Origin: Methylocystis sp. IM3
Lineage (GTDB): Bacteria > Pseudomonadota > Alphaproteobacteria > Rhizobiales > Beijerinckiaceae
DNA: 64,000 nucleotides
Direction: 5' to 3'
Assembly (NCBI RefSeq): GCF_038070105.1
Contig: NZ_JBBPBZ010000002.1
Coordinates: forward strand, 2,616,001 to 2,680,000
The translations under genes were made by a program, and so were the position numbers. Shown piece by piece: positions 1 to 8,404 of this stretch. Under the pieces are notes generated by a model. It was not told the DNA's origin, searched no databases, and saw only the letters and a list, made by a program, of their open reading frames with translations. Position 1 is the stretch's first letter, and each line of letters opens with the position of its first letter.

Positions 1-1
1 C

Positions 2-1030
2 GATCCCGAAAAGGCCGCCCGCGCGGCGACCTTGTGCAAGGCCGACCTCGTCTCGGAGATGGTCGGCGAGTTCCCTGAGCTTCAGGGCCTGATGGGCCGC
101 TATTACGCGAGCGCCCAGGGCGAGGACGCTTCTGTCGCCACCGCCTGCGAGGAGCATTACAAGCCGCAGGGGCCGAGCGACCGTATCCCGACGGACCCGG
201 TCGCCATCGCGGTGGCGCTCGCGGACAAGCTCGATACGCTCGTCGGCTTCTGGGCGATCGACGAGAAGCCGACCGGTAGCAAGGACCCCTATGCGCTGCG
301 CCGCGCGGCCCTGGGCGTGATTCGCATCGTTCTGGAGAACGAATTGCGCGCGCCGCTCTCGCGGATCGTCGACCGCCACTACAACGACTTCTCCTTCCAC
401 GCCAAATCGCTGAAGAAGACGGACGGGGGCATGGTCGGCGTGACGGCCGCCGACCTCCTGGAATTTTTCATCGATCGCCTGAAGGTCTACTTGCGGGACA
501 AGGGGGCGCGCTACGATCTGATAGATGCGGCTCTCGGCGCCGTGGCGGCCGCCGACTCCGGAGAGGCGCAAGCCGCCGGCGCGCCGCTACAGGACGATCT
601 GCTCATGATCACCAGAAAGGTCGAGGCGCTCGACACATTCCTCGCCACCGACGACGGCCGGAACCTGCTCGCGGGCTTCAAGCGCGCGGTCAACATCCTC
701 AAGGCCGAGGAAAAGAAGGACGGCGCGCAGGCCTACGCCCACCGCCACACGCCCAATCTTCGAATCGAGCCGCAGGAGCACAAGCTCGCGGCGGCCATCG
801 CCCGCGCGCGGGAGGAAACGGCCGAGCGGCTGGAGAAGGAAGATTTTGAGGGCGCCATGCGCGCGCTCGCCCATCTGCGCGAACCGGTCGACGCCTTCTT
901 CGATCATGTGACGGTGAACGCCGACAACGCCGATTTGCGCCTCAACCGCCTGCGTCTGCTCGCGGAGCTTCGGCGCGTGATGATGGGCGTCGCCGATTTC
1001 GGCAAGGTCGCGGGCGAAGCGGGGGCCTAA
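2..1030 (+). CDS. glyS: Glycyl-tRNA synthetase beta subunit, C-terminal part (5' truncated by window edge)
   Basis: The frame is open from the first bases, so this is only the C-terminal half of the protein. Segments such as [19 protein letters not shown] and [19 protein letters not shown] are characteristic of the beta chain of the tetrameric alpha2beta2 glycyl-tRNA synthetase, which charges tRNA-Gly in the cytoplasm. The tail ends in a helical tRNA-binding region. The alpha-subunit gene glyQ is expected just upstream, outside the window. A 17-bp inverted repeat follows the stop codon. The family call is confident; the true start cannot be seen. Confidence 0.95.
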   Translation, partial: DPEKAARAATLCKADLVSEMVGEFPELQGLMGRYYASAQGEDASVATACEEHYKPQGPSDRIPTDPVAIAVALADKLDTLVGFWAIDEKPTGSKDPYALRRAALGVIRIVLENELRAPLSRIVDRHYNDFSFHAKSLKKTDGGMVGVTAADLLEFFIDRLKVYLRDKGARYDLIDAALGAVAAADSGEAQAAGAPLQDDLLMITRKVEALDTFLATDDGRNLLAGFKRAVNILKAEEKKDGAQAYAHRHTPNLRIEPQEHKLAAAIARAREETAERLEKEDFEGAMRALAHLREPVDAFFDHVTVNADNADLRLNRLRLLAELRRVMMGVADFGKVAGEAGA

Positions 1031-1037
1031 AGTTCCC

Positions 1038-1111
1038 GCCCTCCCCGCAAGGGGAACGCGCGCCCTCACCCTTTAGATGAGCCCCAAATGCCTCCCCCTT
1101 GCGGGGAGGGC
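1038..1111. repeat. 17-bp perfect inverted repeat (REP-like) downstream of glyS
   Basis: GCCCTCCCCGCAAGGGG at 1038-1054 is the exact reverse complement of 1095-1111, separated by 40 bp. It lies in the glyS/L,D-transpeptidase gap and has no T-run, so it is not a standard terminator. It resembles other CCCTCTCCCC...GGGGAGAGGG palindromes between genes in this window and is probably one member of a dispersed repeat family. Confidence 0.6.
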
Positions 1112-1192
1112 GGCCCGCCGGGTGGGGGGATCACCGCCCCTGCCCCGCGCGCCTCGTGCGCCCGCGCACACGCGCACAAACCCTTCTCCCTT

Positions 1193-1256
1193 ATTGACAG
1201 CTTGGCCGACGGAGTCGGCCGTGTTACTGGCGCGACACGTCCCGGTAACAGGGGAG
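1193..1256 (+). promoter_or_regulatory. Structured leader before the L,D-transpeptidase gene
   Basis: A perfect -35-like TTGACA lies at 1193-1198, but no good -10 follows at the usual spacing. Then come two hairpins: GGCCGAC/GTCGGCC (1204-1220, loop GGA) and GTTACTGG/CCGGTAAC (1223-1249, one G-U pair, 11-nt loop). The second ends one base before the GGGGAG ribosome-binding site at 1251-1256. The pairing is visible in the sequence; any regulatory role is inference. Confidence 0.35.
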
Positions 1257-1260
1257 ACAT

Positions 1261-2253
1261 ATGATGATCAGGCATTGCTTTTCGCGTCGCATGTTTCTTT
1301 ATGCGGCTGGCGCCGCCGCTTTCGCCGCGCGCCCGGCCTTCGCCAATGAGATGTTGAAGGAGATTTCGCAGCTCAAGCCCGGCGAATTCACCTGGCATCC
1401 GGAACGCTCCGAGTCGGGCCCCGTCTCGGTTGTCGTGTCGATCCCGGAACAGCGCGTCCACGTCTATCGCAACGGCGTCCGAATCGCGGTCTCGACCTGT
1501 TCGACCGGGAAGCAGGGACACGAAACGCCCACCGGCGTTTTCGTCGTGCTCGAAAAGGACAGGAACCACCACTCCTCGATCTATGATGACGCGCCGATGC
1601 CGAACATGAACCGGCTGACCTGGTCGGGCGTCGCGCTGCACGCCGGCAATCTGCCGGGCTATCCCGCTTCTCACGGCTGCGTGCGCCTGCCGATGAAATT
1701 CTCGGAGCTGCTCTTCGGCGTCACCCATGTCGGGACGCCGGTGATCATCGCCGGCGCCCACACCGATCCCTGGGAGCTGACGCATCCCGGCATGGTGCTT
1801 TCGGGCTATGCGGAGCATGAATTTGAACAGGTGGTGTCGAGCCTCGACGGCAAGAAGCTTCCGTCCGACTGGGCGGCCGCCGAGAGTTACCCCGTGACGA
1901 GCGTCATCGTCTCCTCGGCCGACCGCGTGATTGAACTCATCGAAAACGACCGCGTCGTCGCGCGCTCGAAGCTGACGCTGAAGGGCGGCGACGCGCTGGG
2001 CTCGCATGTCTTCGTGCTCAACGGCGCAGCCAATGACGCGCGCGGCCTGCGCTGGAGCGCGATCACCCATAGCGCCGCGGCGTCGCCCGCCATGCGCGAC
2101 GACGCCGTGATGCAAAGGATCGCCGCCGATCCGGCCTTCGTTGAGGCGATGCAGCAGCGGATGCACCCCGGCATGACCATGGTGCTCACCGACGCCCCGC
2201 TCTCGCCCGACAGCCGCACGGGCAAGGATTTCGTGATCGTCACGACGGGGTGA
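1261..2253 (+). CDS. L,D-transpeptidase (YkuD family) with Tat-type signal peptide
   Basis: A 330-residue exported protein. The N-terminus has a twin-arginine pattern (SRRMFLY, residues 8-14) followed by a hydrophobic stretch and an AFA cleavage site near residue 28. A YkuD domain spans about residues 55-165, with an upstream His (H127) and the catalytic SHGCVRLP motif (H138, C140, R142). Such enzymes form 3-3 cross-links in peptidoglycan or attach proteins to it in the periplasm. The C-terminal half (about 185-330) is not a standard module; part of it (DRVIELIENDRVVARSKLTL) recalls the YkuD beta-strand entry and may be a degenerate second copy. GGGGAG precedes the ATG at good spacing. Confidence 0.88.
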   Translation: MMIRHCFSRRMFLYAAGAAAFAARPAFANEMLKEISQLKPGEFTWHPERSESGPVSVVVSIPEQRVHVYRNGVRIAVSTCSTGKQGHETPTGVFVVLEKDRNHHSSIYDDAPMPNMNRLTWSGVALHAGNLPGYPASHGCVRLPMKFSELLFGVTHVGTPVIIAGAHTDPWELTHPGMVLSGYAEHEFEQVVSSLDGKKLPSDWAAAESYPVTSVIVSSADRVIELIENDRVVARSKLTLKGGDALGSHVFVLNGAANDARGLRWSAITHSAAASPAMRDDAVMQRIAADPAFVEAMQQRMHPGMTMVLTDAPLSPDSRTGKDFVIVTTG

Positions 2254-2357
2254 GGGCTCTCGCCGTCAGGCGGGGCGGCCATCCACCCCGGCGGCGTTGA
2301 AACCGTCATGCGGGCGCGGCAACATGCGGTCCCGGATCCAATACGGGATGAAAACGC

Positions 2358-3851
2358 ATGCGCCGCATTCTCGCCGCCGTCCTGCTGCTTCTCGCCCTCG
2401 CTGGCTGGGCGAGGGCTTCGGAGCGCACCGCACATCTCACGCTCATCGTCTTCAGCGACATCTACGAGATGGACGAGCGCAACGGGCGCGGCGGTTTTGC
2501 GCGCGTCTCTGGCGCGTTGAAGGCCGAGCGCGCGAAGGCGCAAAACACGCTCGTAGCCTTTGCGGGCGATACGCTCTCCCCCTCCCTGCTGTCGAGCCTC
2601 GACAAAGGCGCCCACATCGTGGAGCTCTTCAATCTCATCGGCGTCGACGTCTTCACGCCCGGCAATCACGAGTTCGACTTTGGGGAAGACATTTTCCGCT
2701 CACGCATGGGCGATTTGCAGGCGACGCGCCTCGCCGCCAATCTGCGCGACGGCGCGGGAAATCTCATGCCCGGCTTCGCCGACAGCAGGATCATCGAGAT
2801 GGATGGCGTGCGGCTCGGGGTCTTCGGCCTGACCGAGGACGAATCGGACAAGCGCTCCAACACGGGGACGCTGCGCATTGCGCCCGCCATCGAGACCGCG
2901 CGGCGGGAGTCAAGGAAACTGCGCGAGGCGGGCGCCGATCTCATCGTCGCCGTCACCCATTCCGAATGGAAGGACGATCTGCGGCTGGCCAAGACCGGGC
3001 TCGTCGACGTCATCCTCTCCGGCCACGATCACAACCTCTTCGTGGCCTTCGACGGCCGCACGGCCATCGCCGAGACGCAGGCCGACGGCGCGCAGCTCGT
3101 GGCGGTCGATCTCGCCATCTCCATTTCCGACGCGCCTGCGCGCAAGGTGACATGGACCCCGAGGTTCCGCATTCTCGATACGGCCGACGCGGCGCCGGAC
3201 CCTGCGGTCGCCGCGCGCGCCGTCGAAATCCGCGCGAGGCTGGACAAGGGCCTCGACGAGCCGATCGGCGCCACGCGCACGGAACTCGACGGCCGCAAGG
3301 CGAGCGTGCGCACGCGCGAAACGGCGCTCGGCGATTTTCTCGCCGACGCCATGCGGGAGGCGGCGGGCGCGGATGTCGCAATCCTCAATGGCGGCGCCAT
3401 TCGCGGCGACGCGGTTCTCGCCTCCGGCGCCACGTTGACGCGCAAGAGCGTTCTCGCCGCCCTGCCCTTCGCCAACAGGCTTGTGACGCTCGAACTCAGC
3501 GGCGCTGATCTGCGCGCCGTGCTGGAAAGCGCCTATGGCGCGCTCGGCAAGGACGCCGGGCGCTTCGCGCAAATATCCGGCGCGCGCCTTCGGCTGCGGG
3601 GCGACGCCGTTCCGGGGTCCCGCCTCTCCTCCATCGAGGCGGCTGGCGCGCCGCTCGACGAAATGCGCCTCTACAAGGTCGCGACCAACGACTATCTCGC
3701 GAGCGGGAAGGATGGATATGACGCCTTTCTGCGCGCGAAGCCTCTCGTCAGCGGAGACGCAGCGCCGCTCGTCTCCGCCGTCGTCATCGAGGCGATCCGC
3801 CGGGCGGGCGCCATCGCGCCGAGGACCGATGGGCGCATTACGATCGAGTGA
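2358..3851 (+). CDS. Periplasmic 5'-nucleotidase/metallophosphoesterase (UshA-like)
   Basis: 497 residues with an N-terminal signal peptide (about 1-20), a calcineurin-like metallophosphoesterase domain and a C-terminal 5'-nucleotidase substrate-binding domain. Metal-site motifs: D34, GDTLSPS (D71), GNHEFD (N103, H104), VTHSEW (H201) and GHDH (222-225). The first motif reads D-I-Y instead of the usual D-x-H, so one metal-ligand His is replaced by Tyr. The C-terminal part has ILNGGAIRGD and a VLAALPFANRLVTLELSG segment typical of substrate binding. It likely dephosphorylates nucleotides or other phosphoesters in the periplasm; the substrate is unknown. The gene ends 16 bp before the CinA-like gene, probably in one operon. 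Confidence 0.82.
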   Translation: MRRILAAVLLLLALAGWARASERTAHLTLIVFSDIYEMDERNGRGGFARVSGALKAERAKAQNTLVAFAGDTLSPSLLSSLDKGAHIVELFNLIGVDVFTPGNHEFDFGEDIFRSRMGDLQATRLAANLRDGAGNLMPGFADSRIIEMDGVRLGVFGLTEDESDKRSNTGTLRIAPAIETARRESRKLREAGADLIVAVTHSEWKDDLRLAKTGLVDVILSGHDHNLFVAFDGRTAIAETQADGAQLVAVDLAISISDAPARKVTWTPRFRILDTADAAPDPAVAARAVEIRARLDKGLDEPIGATRTELDGRKASVRTRETALGDFLADAMREAAGADVAILNGGAIRGDAVLASGATLTRKSVLAALPFANRLVTLELSGADLRAVLESAYGALGKDAGRFAQISGARLRLRGDAVPGSRLSSIEAAGAPLDEMRLYKVATNDYLASGKDGYDAFLRAKPLVSGDAAPLVSAVVIEAIRRAGAIAPRTDGRITIE

Positions 3852-3867
3852 ACGACCGCAGGGACAA

Positions 3868-4356
3868 ATGGTGCAAGCTCATCTGACCGAACTCGCGCAA
3901 CAGCTTTTCGCCGCGCTTCGCGCGCGCGGGCTCGTCGCCGCGACAGCCGAATCCTGCACCGGCGGCCTCGTCGCCGGCGCGATCACCGACATCGCCGGGT
4001 CGAGCGAGATTTTCGACCGCGGGTTCGTCACTTATTCCAACGAGTCCAAGCGCGACATGCTCGGCGTGCCGGAGGCGCTGATCCTCGCCCATGGCGCCGT
4101 CAGCGCGGACGTCGCGCGCGCCATGGCCGAGGGTGCGCTGGCGCATTCCCGCGCCGATCTCGCCGTCGCGATCACGGGAATCGCCGGGCCTGGCGGCGGC
4201 TCGGCGGAAAAGCCCGTGGGGCTCGTTCACTTTGCGCTGGCGCGGCGCGGCGCGGCGACCCGTCATGTCGAGCGCCGCTTCGGCCCTCTCACCCGAAGCG
4301 AGATTCGTGAAAGCGCGGTTCAGCAGGCGCTGGAAATGCTGCTCTCGGGGGCTTGA
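3868..4356 (+). CDS. Stand-alone CinA C-terminal domain protein (PncC-type nicotinamide-nucleotide amidase)
   Basis: 162 residues covering only the amidase half of CinA, as in many proteobacteria. Motifs are TAESCTGGLVAGAITDIAGSS near residues 28-48, ITGIAGPGGG and KPVGLVHFAL. PncC enzymes hydrolyse nicotinamide mononucleotide to nicotinate mononucleotide and ammonia, recycling NAD breakdown products. The ATG at 3868 was chosen because the family starts here; longer in-frame starts run into the upstream gene. The 3' end overlaps the convergent HD-domain gene by 37 bp, so the last codons of both genes share DNA. Confidence 0.88.
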   Translation: MVQAHLTELAQQLFAALRARGLVAATAESCTGGLVAGAITDIAGSSEIFDRGFVTYSNESKRDMLGVPEALILAHGAVSADVARAMAEGALAHSRADLAVAITGIAGPGGGSAEKPVGLVHFALARRGAATRHVERRFGPLTRSEIRESAVQQALEMLLSGA

Positions 4357-5021
4357 GCCATCTTCTCGCGCAACTCGGCGTCCGCGCGCAGAAGATTGGC
4401 GCGCGCGGCCTCGAGCCACAGCGCCCGCGTTTGCGGCAGGCGGAAAAGCGCCTCGCCGCCGCCGAGGAAACTCTCGAGCATCTTCGTGCGTCCGAGAAAG
4501 AACTCTTGCTCGGGGGCCCAGGCGAATTCGAAGCGGATGTCATCCAAATTCTTGAGGAAGACCGGCCAGGGCGCCGCGAGCGAGGAGAGGTCCAGATCCA
4601 GAAAGAGATCGAGGTCCTGCGCGAAGCCGGGATAATACTCCTTGCGCGCCCGCGCTTTCATATGGTGGGCGGTCGCCATGATGAGGTCGTGAACGGCGTC
4701 GCGCTCCATGTCGTCGAATTTCGAATGGCTTTCGAAAAGCGCGGCGCTGTCGCGCACATTTTCCGGGTCGGTGCGCGGGCGGCCGTCGGCTTCGAGGGTG
4801 AGATAGACCGAATCGTGCCAGAAGATCGCCGCCGCGACGAGATCGGGACGCGCGGCGAGATGCGGCAGACTATCGAGCTTTTGCAGCATATCGGCAATGT
4901 GGCCCCAGGCGTGATAGGCGCGCTGGGGCTCGCAATAGGCGGCGTCGAGAGCGGCGAAGGCGCCGGCGTCGTGGCGGGAGGCGAGTAGCGACCAGTATTT
5001 TTGGACGATTGCGTCAGTCAT
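4320..5021 (-). CDS. HD-domain metal-dependent phosphohydrolase family protein
   Basis: 233 residues, resembling the family of predicted HD-superfamily hydrolases that begin with a YHxWxH motif. Visible ligands: YHAWGH (H37, H41), FWHD (H69, D70) and a later ATAHH segment. The substrate is unknown, probably a nucleotide or phosphate ester. It is convergent with the PncC-like gene and overlaps its 3' end by 37 bp. Upstream is the cyclase gene on the same strand, 45 bp away, so co-transcription is possible. Confidence 0.75.
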   Translation of the reverse strand: MTDAIVQKYWSLLASRHDAGAFAALDAAYCEPQRAYHAWGHIADMLQKLDSLPHLAARPDLVAAAIFWHDSVYLTLEADGRPRTDPENVRDSAALFESHSKFDDMERDAVHDLIMATAHHMKARARKEYYPGFAQDLDLFLDLDLSSLAAPWPVFLKNLDDIRFEFAWAPEQEFFLGRTKMLESFLGGGEALFRLPQTRALWLEAARANLLRADAELREKMAQAPESSISSAC

Positions 5022-5066
5022 ACCGAAACCGTGGGAAGCCGTGTTTTGGAAGTGCGTGGCGGACGT

Positions 5067-7283
5067 CTATTTGCTTGTCAAATTCCATACCGAGGACCAG
5101 CCTTCCTGCACGCTTTCCCGGGCGAGGCCCGCATATCGTTTTTCTAGGGCCTTGTAGAGGCTTGCCCAGAGGCCCGGATGCGTTTGCGCAAGGTCCGCCG
5201 CGCGCGCCGCAGCGCCGTCGAAGCGACCCGCCTCATACTCTGCCAGCATCTCGTCATGCGCTGTGCGCCAGCGCACATACGGTTGAGATGCCGCGAAATG
5301 GTCGTCGCCCGCGAGCGAGAAAACGGGGGTCGGCTCGCTTCGGCCGACGACCACGATGCGACCGAGATTGAGCCAGGCCATGTCCGGCGCCGCGTCCCGA
5401 ACGGCGCCGGACGCGATGATGTCCGTGCCAAACGCCTTGCTCGCGCCCTCGAGCCGCGAGGCCAGATTCACATTATCGCCGAGGATCGAATAATCGAAGC
5501 GGCGCACCGAGCCCATATTGCCGACGTTACAGGGGCCGAGATTGAGGCCGCAGCCCATGCGCGCCTCCACATAGGGACGCCCCGCCTCCTGCGCCGCCCT
5601 GGCCCGCGCCGCGTTGAAAGCGACGAGCGACTCGCGCATCGCCAGCGCCGCCTTCAGCGCCTTGTGCGGATGGTCGGCGATGTCGAGCGGCGCGTTCCAG
5701 AAGGCGAGGATGGCGTCGCCCATGTATTTGTCGACCGTGCCCTCGCATTCGAGAATGGCGTCGGTCATGGGCGTCAGATAATCATTCATGAATTGGGTGA
5801 GTTCGCGCGCGCTCATGCCCTCGGAGAGGCCGGAGAAGTTCCGCAGATCGGAAAAGAGCACCGTCAGCTCGCGCGTCTCGCCGCCGAGCACAAGGAGCTG
5901 CGGATTTTCGGCGAGGCGGTCGACGACTGCGGGCGCGACGAATTTGCCGAAGGCGTTGCGCACCTGGCGGCGCGCTGAATTCTCGAAGCGCCACAGCATG
6001 ACCGCGCCCACGACGTACGAGCCGATCACCACGAGGCTCGGATAGGCGGGATCGAGCAGCAGCCCGTATTTTTCGAAGAGATGATAGGAGCCGCCGAACA
6101 GGCCGGCCACGGCGAGCGGCGCATAGAGCGTGGAGACGGCCAGGGGCGCCAGAAAGAGAACGAGCATCGTCGCCAGAAAGGCCACCGCCGACAGGACGAT
6201 TTCGAGCCCCAGCGCCCAGTCGGGGCGCGACAGCAGCGCCCCGCTCGTGAGCGCCTCCACGATTTGCGCATGGACTTCGACGCCGGGAACGACCGGCTCC
6301 AGCGGCGTCGCGCGCACGTCGCCGAGCCCCGTCGCGAGTGCGCCGACGAAGACGATGCGGCCCTCTATTTCGCTGCGCGGAACCCGGCCCTCCAGCACCG
6401 CCTGGGCGGAGATGGTCCGGCGTGGGTCCCTGAAGGCGTAACGCGGCCGCACGTCGCCCGTCGATCCCGTGGCGATCTCGAAGGCGCCGACCTTCACGGC
6501 GTTGACCCCCGTCTGCGCGCCAAGGGCCGTTTCGCCGCTGGCGTTGGAGGAGCGCACGATAACGCTCGGCTCCCCTTGCGCCACGCGCAAGCCTTCGAGG
6601 GCGAGCGAGGGCGCCATGGCGTCGCCGACGCGCAGGAGCAGCGGCACGCGCCGCACGACGAGATCGCGATCCGGCAGCCAGTTGGTGACGCCGAGCCCCC
6701 GCGCCTTCTGGATCAATGGGGGAAGCGGCAGGATGGCCCCCTGAAACTCATAGACAAAAGGCAGCGGATCGTCGCCCGCGGCGACGACGCCCGATTTCAC
6801 GGGGAAGGACCTGGCGCCCTGCGCCGCGAGCGTCGCGCCCACCACGACCGGCCCGCGACCCACAGCCTCTGCGAACAGGACGTCGCTGTCGGGAGCCTTG
6901 GCGACGAGCCGCGAGACATCGGCGCGCAGCTTCGCATCGGGCAGCGAGTCGACGAGCATCCGGGCGCTGGCGCGGTCCGGCTCGGCGAAGACGAAGTCGA
7001 AGGCGACGGCGGCCGCGCCCAGTTCGCTCAGCCGGTCGACGAGCGCGGCAATGCGGGTTCTCGGCCAGGGCCACTGGCCGTAAGCCTTCAGGCTGTCCTC
7101 GTCGACGCCGACGACGCGCACCGGCGCCTCGGGATCATAGACGCGTGGCGACAGGCGCTGAAAATGATCGAAGACCATGTTGCGCAGGTCGTCGAGCAGA
7201 CGGGGCTGCAACAGGCCCCAGGGCAGCGTCAGCAGGCCGGCGAGGAGCGCGGCGACCAGAAAGACTTGTTTGCGCGAGAGCAT
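5067..7283 (-). CDS. CHASE2-domain class III adenylate/guanylate cyclase
   Basis: About 738 residues from the ATG at 7283, which has GGAG five bases upstream; a GTG at 7319 would add 12. Layout from the start used: transmembrane helix at about 7-22, extracytoplasmic CHASE2 domain at about 40-345 (VVGVDEDSLKAYGQWPWPR, AVAFDFVF), three transmembrane helices at about 355-435, class III cyclase domain at about 470-650. The catalytic domain keeps both metal aspartates (FSDLRNFSG and KYMGDAILAFW) and the Lys of VDKYMGD that favours ATP, then SILGDNVNLASRLEG. It should make cAMP at the inner membrane in response to a periplasmic signal. It is downstream of the FecR and TPR/barrel genes on the same strand. 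Confidence 0.88.
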   Translation of the reverse strand: MLSRKQVFLVAALLAGLLTLPWGLLQPRLLDDLRNMVFDHFQRLSPRVYDPEAPVRVVGVDEDSLKAYGQWPWPRTRIAALVDRLSELGAAAVAFDFVFAEPDRASARMLVDSLPDAKLRADVSRLVAKAPDSDVLFAEAVGRGPVVVGATLAAQGARSFPVKSGVVAAGDDPLPFVYEFQGAILPLPPLIQKARGLGVTNWLPDRDLVVRRVPLLLRVGDAMAPSLALEGLRVAQGEPSVIVRSSNASGETALGAQTGVNAVKVGAFEIATGSTGDVRPRYAFRDPRRTISAQAVLEGRVPRSEIEGRIVFVGALATGLGDVRATPLEPVVPGVEVHAQIVEALTSGALLSRPDWALGLEIVLSAVAFLATMLVLFLAPLAVSTLYAPLAVAGLFGGSYHLFEKYGLLLDPAYPSLVVIGSYVVGAVMLWRFENSARRQVRNAFGKFVAPAVVDRLAENPQLLVLGGETRELTVLFSDLRNFSGLSEGMSARELTQFMNDYLTPMTDAILECEGTVDKYMGDAILAFWNAPLDIADHPHKALKAALAMRESLVAFNAARARAAQEAGRPYVEARMGCGLNLGPCNVGNMGSVRRFDYSILGDNVNLASRLEGASKAFGTDIIASGAVRDAAPDMAWLNLGRIVVVGRSEPTPVFSLAGDDHFAASQPYVRWRTAHDEMLAEYEAGRFDGAAARAADLAQTHPGLWASLYKALEKRYAGLARESVQEGWSSVWNLTSK

Positions 7284-7390
7284 CGGCGCTCCGTCAGAAT
7301 CGCGCAATCGCGCGGCCACTCAGGCGTTTCGGCCACGCTAGTTCACGCCGGACAGTTCAACAAGACTGAGGTTCCGAGCCTCTCCCTCGC

Positions 7391-8386
7391 TTAGTCGTCG
7401 TCGCAGCCAGTGCAGCCATGGGGATGATGGGGCGGAGGCGGAGGAGGCGGAGGAGGAGGCGGCGGTGGAGGCGGCGGCGGTGGAGGAGGTGGAGGTGGAG
7501 GTGGAGGCGGCGGCGGAGAAGGAGGGGGCGGCGCCGGCGGCTTGGGGGGCTGGGGAGCCTCCTGCTGCGACGCCGTCGGCGCGGGGCGCGGTTGGGGTGG
7601 CGCGGGCTGATTAGTGGCGTTGGCGCTGCTCTGCACCAACGCGCCGCCGGCCCAGACGGGCGCGAGCGCCGAAAGACCCGGCGACGGCTCGACGCTGGCC
7701 GGGGCGTGGTCCCCGAGCGCCGCGGCGCTGTCGTTGGAATGGCTGACGCGGGCGCCGCCGGATTGGCCGCGGCGGCTCCCCATGTCCGCGACCATGGCGG
7801 CGATGGTCTCCGGCGGCACGCGGAAAGGTTCGGAAACGCCCGATTCGGAGGCGCAGACGCCGAAGCCGGGGCGGTTGAGCGTCTGCGCCCCGCCATCGGG
7901 GCCCATCACTTCGACGACGCCGATCTGATGCACGACGAGGGTTTCGCAGTCGCCCCCGGTCCGCAGGAGGACCGAACCGCCGCGCACCCCGATGACCGCC
8001 GTCGGCGTTCTCAGACTGACGCCGGCTCCATGGCTCACCCCGCCGCCCACGAACCGCATGACGCCTTTGGCGAGCCGGACGCCCTGGCTGCCGGAGGCGC
8101 CTCGGTAAACGAAGTCGTCGATCACCGCGGAACTGTTGCGTCCGACCGTCAGCGTCGAGGAATCGTCGAAGACGATCTGCGCGCTCCCCTCCCCGGCCGT
8201 GTCGATGCGTTCGCCCTTCTCGACGCCCTGCCCCAGAGAAAGCGCGCGACGCACGGCGCCGGGCGGGGCGCCGAAGGCCGCCGGATTGACGGCGCCGACA
8301 TTGCCGACTCTCTCCGCCCCCGCCGCCGTGGAGAACGCCAGCGCGAGGGAGAGGACGCCGACGATGCGCTTGTGAAGCCTGACCAT
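7391..8386 (-). CDS. FecR-domain protein with long polyproline C-terminus
   Basis: 331 residues: signal peptide (about 1-24), FecR-type beta domain at about 40-160 (LSLGQGVEKGERIDTAGEGSA, LTVGRNS, TAVIGVRGGSVLL), a disordered Pro/Ala/Ser region, 29 consecutive prolines and a tail HHPHGCTGCDDD. FecR domains of this sort occur in periplasmic or surface proteins that are often encoded beside CHASE2 cyclases. The proline run would need EF-P for translation and should form a stiff polyproline-II rod. It lies 18 bp from the barrel gene and 107 bp from the cyclase, all on one strand. Function unknown; sensing or surface presentation is inference. Confidence 0.75.
   Translation of the reverse strand: MVRLHKRIVGVLSLALAFSTAAGAERVGNVGAVNPAAFGAPPGAVRRALSLGQGVEKGERIDTAGEGSAQIVFDDSSTLTVGRNSSAVIDDFVYRGASGSQGVRLAKGVMRFVGGGVSHGAGVSLRTPTAVIGVRGGSVLLRTGGDCETLVVHQIGVVEVMGPDGGAQTLNRPGFGVCASESGVSEPFRVPPETIAAMVADMGSRRGQSGGARVSHSNDSAAALGDHAPASVEPSPGLSALAPVWAGGALVQSSANATNQPAPPQPRPAPTASQQEAPQPPKPPAPPPPSPPPPPPPPPPPPPPPPPPPPPPPPPPPPPHHPHGCTGCDDD
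7430..7516. repeat. Low-complexity GGN repeat encoding 29 prolines
   Basis: The plus strand is an uninterrupted series of CGG/AGG/TGG/GGG triplets; read on the minus strand they give 29 Pro codons. Codon choice is mixed (CCG, CCT, CCA, CCC), which limits slipped-strand variation compared with a pure repeat, but length variation between strains is likely. Confidence 0.9.
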
Positions 8387-8404
8387 GACGCCGCGCGCCC
8401 TCCT

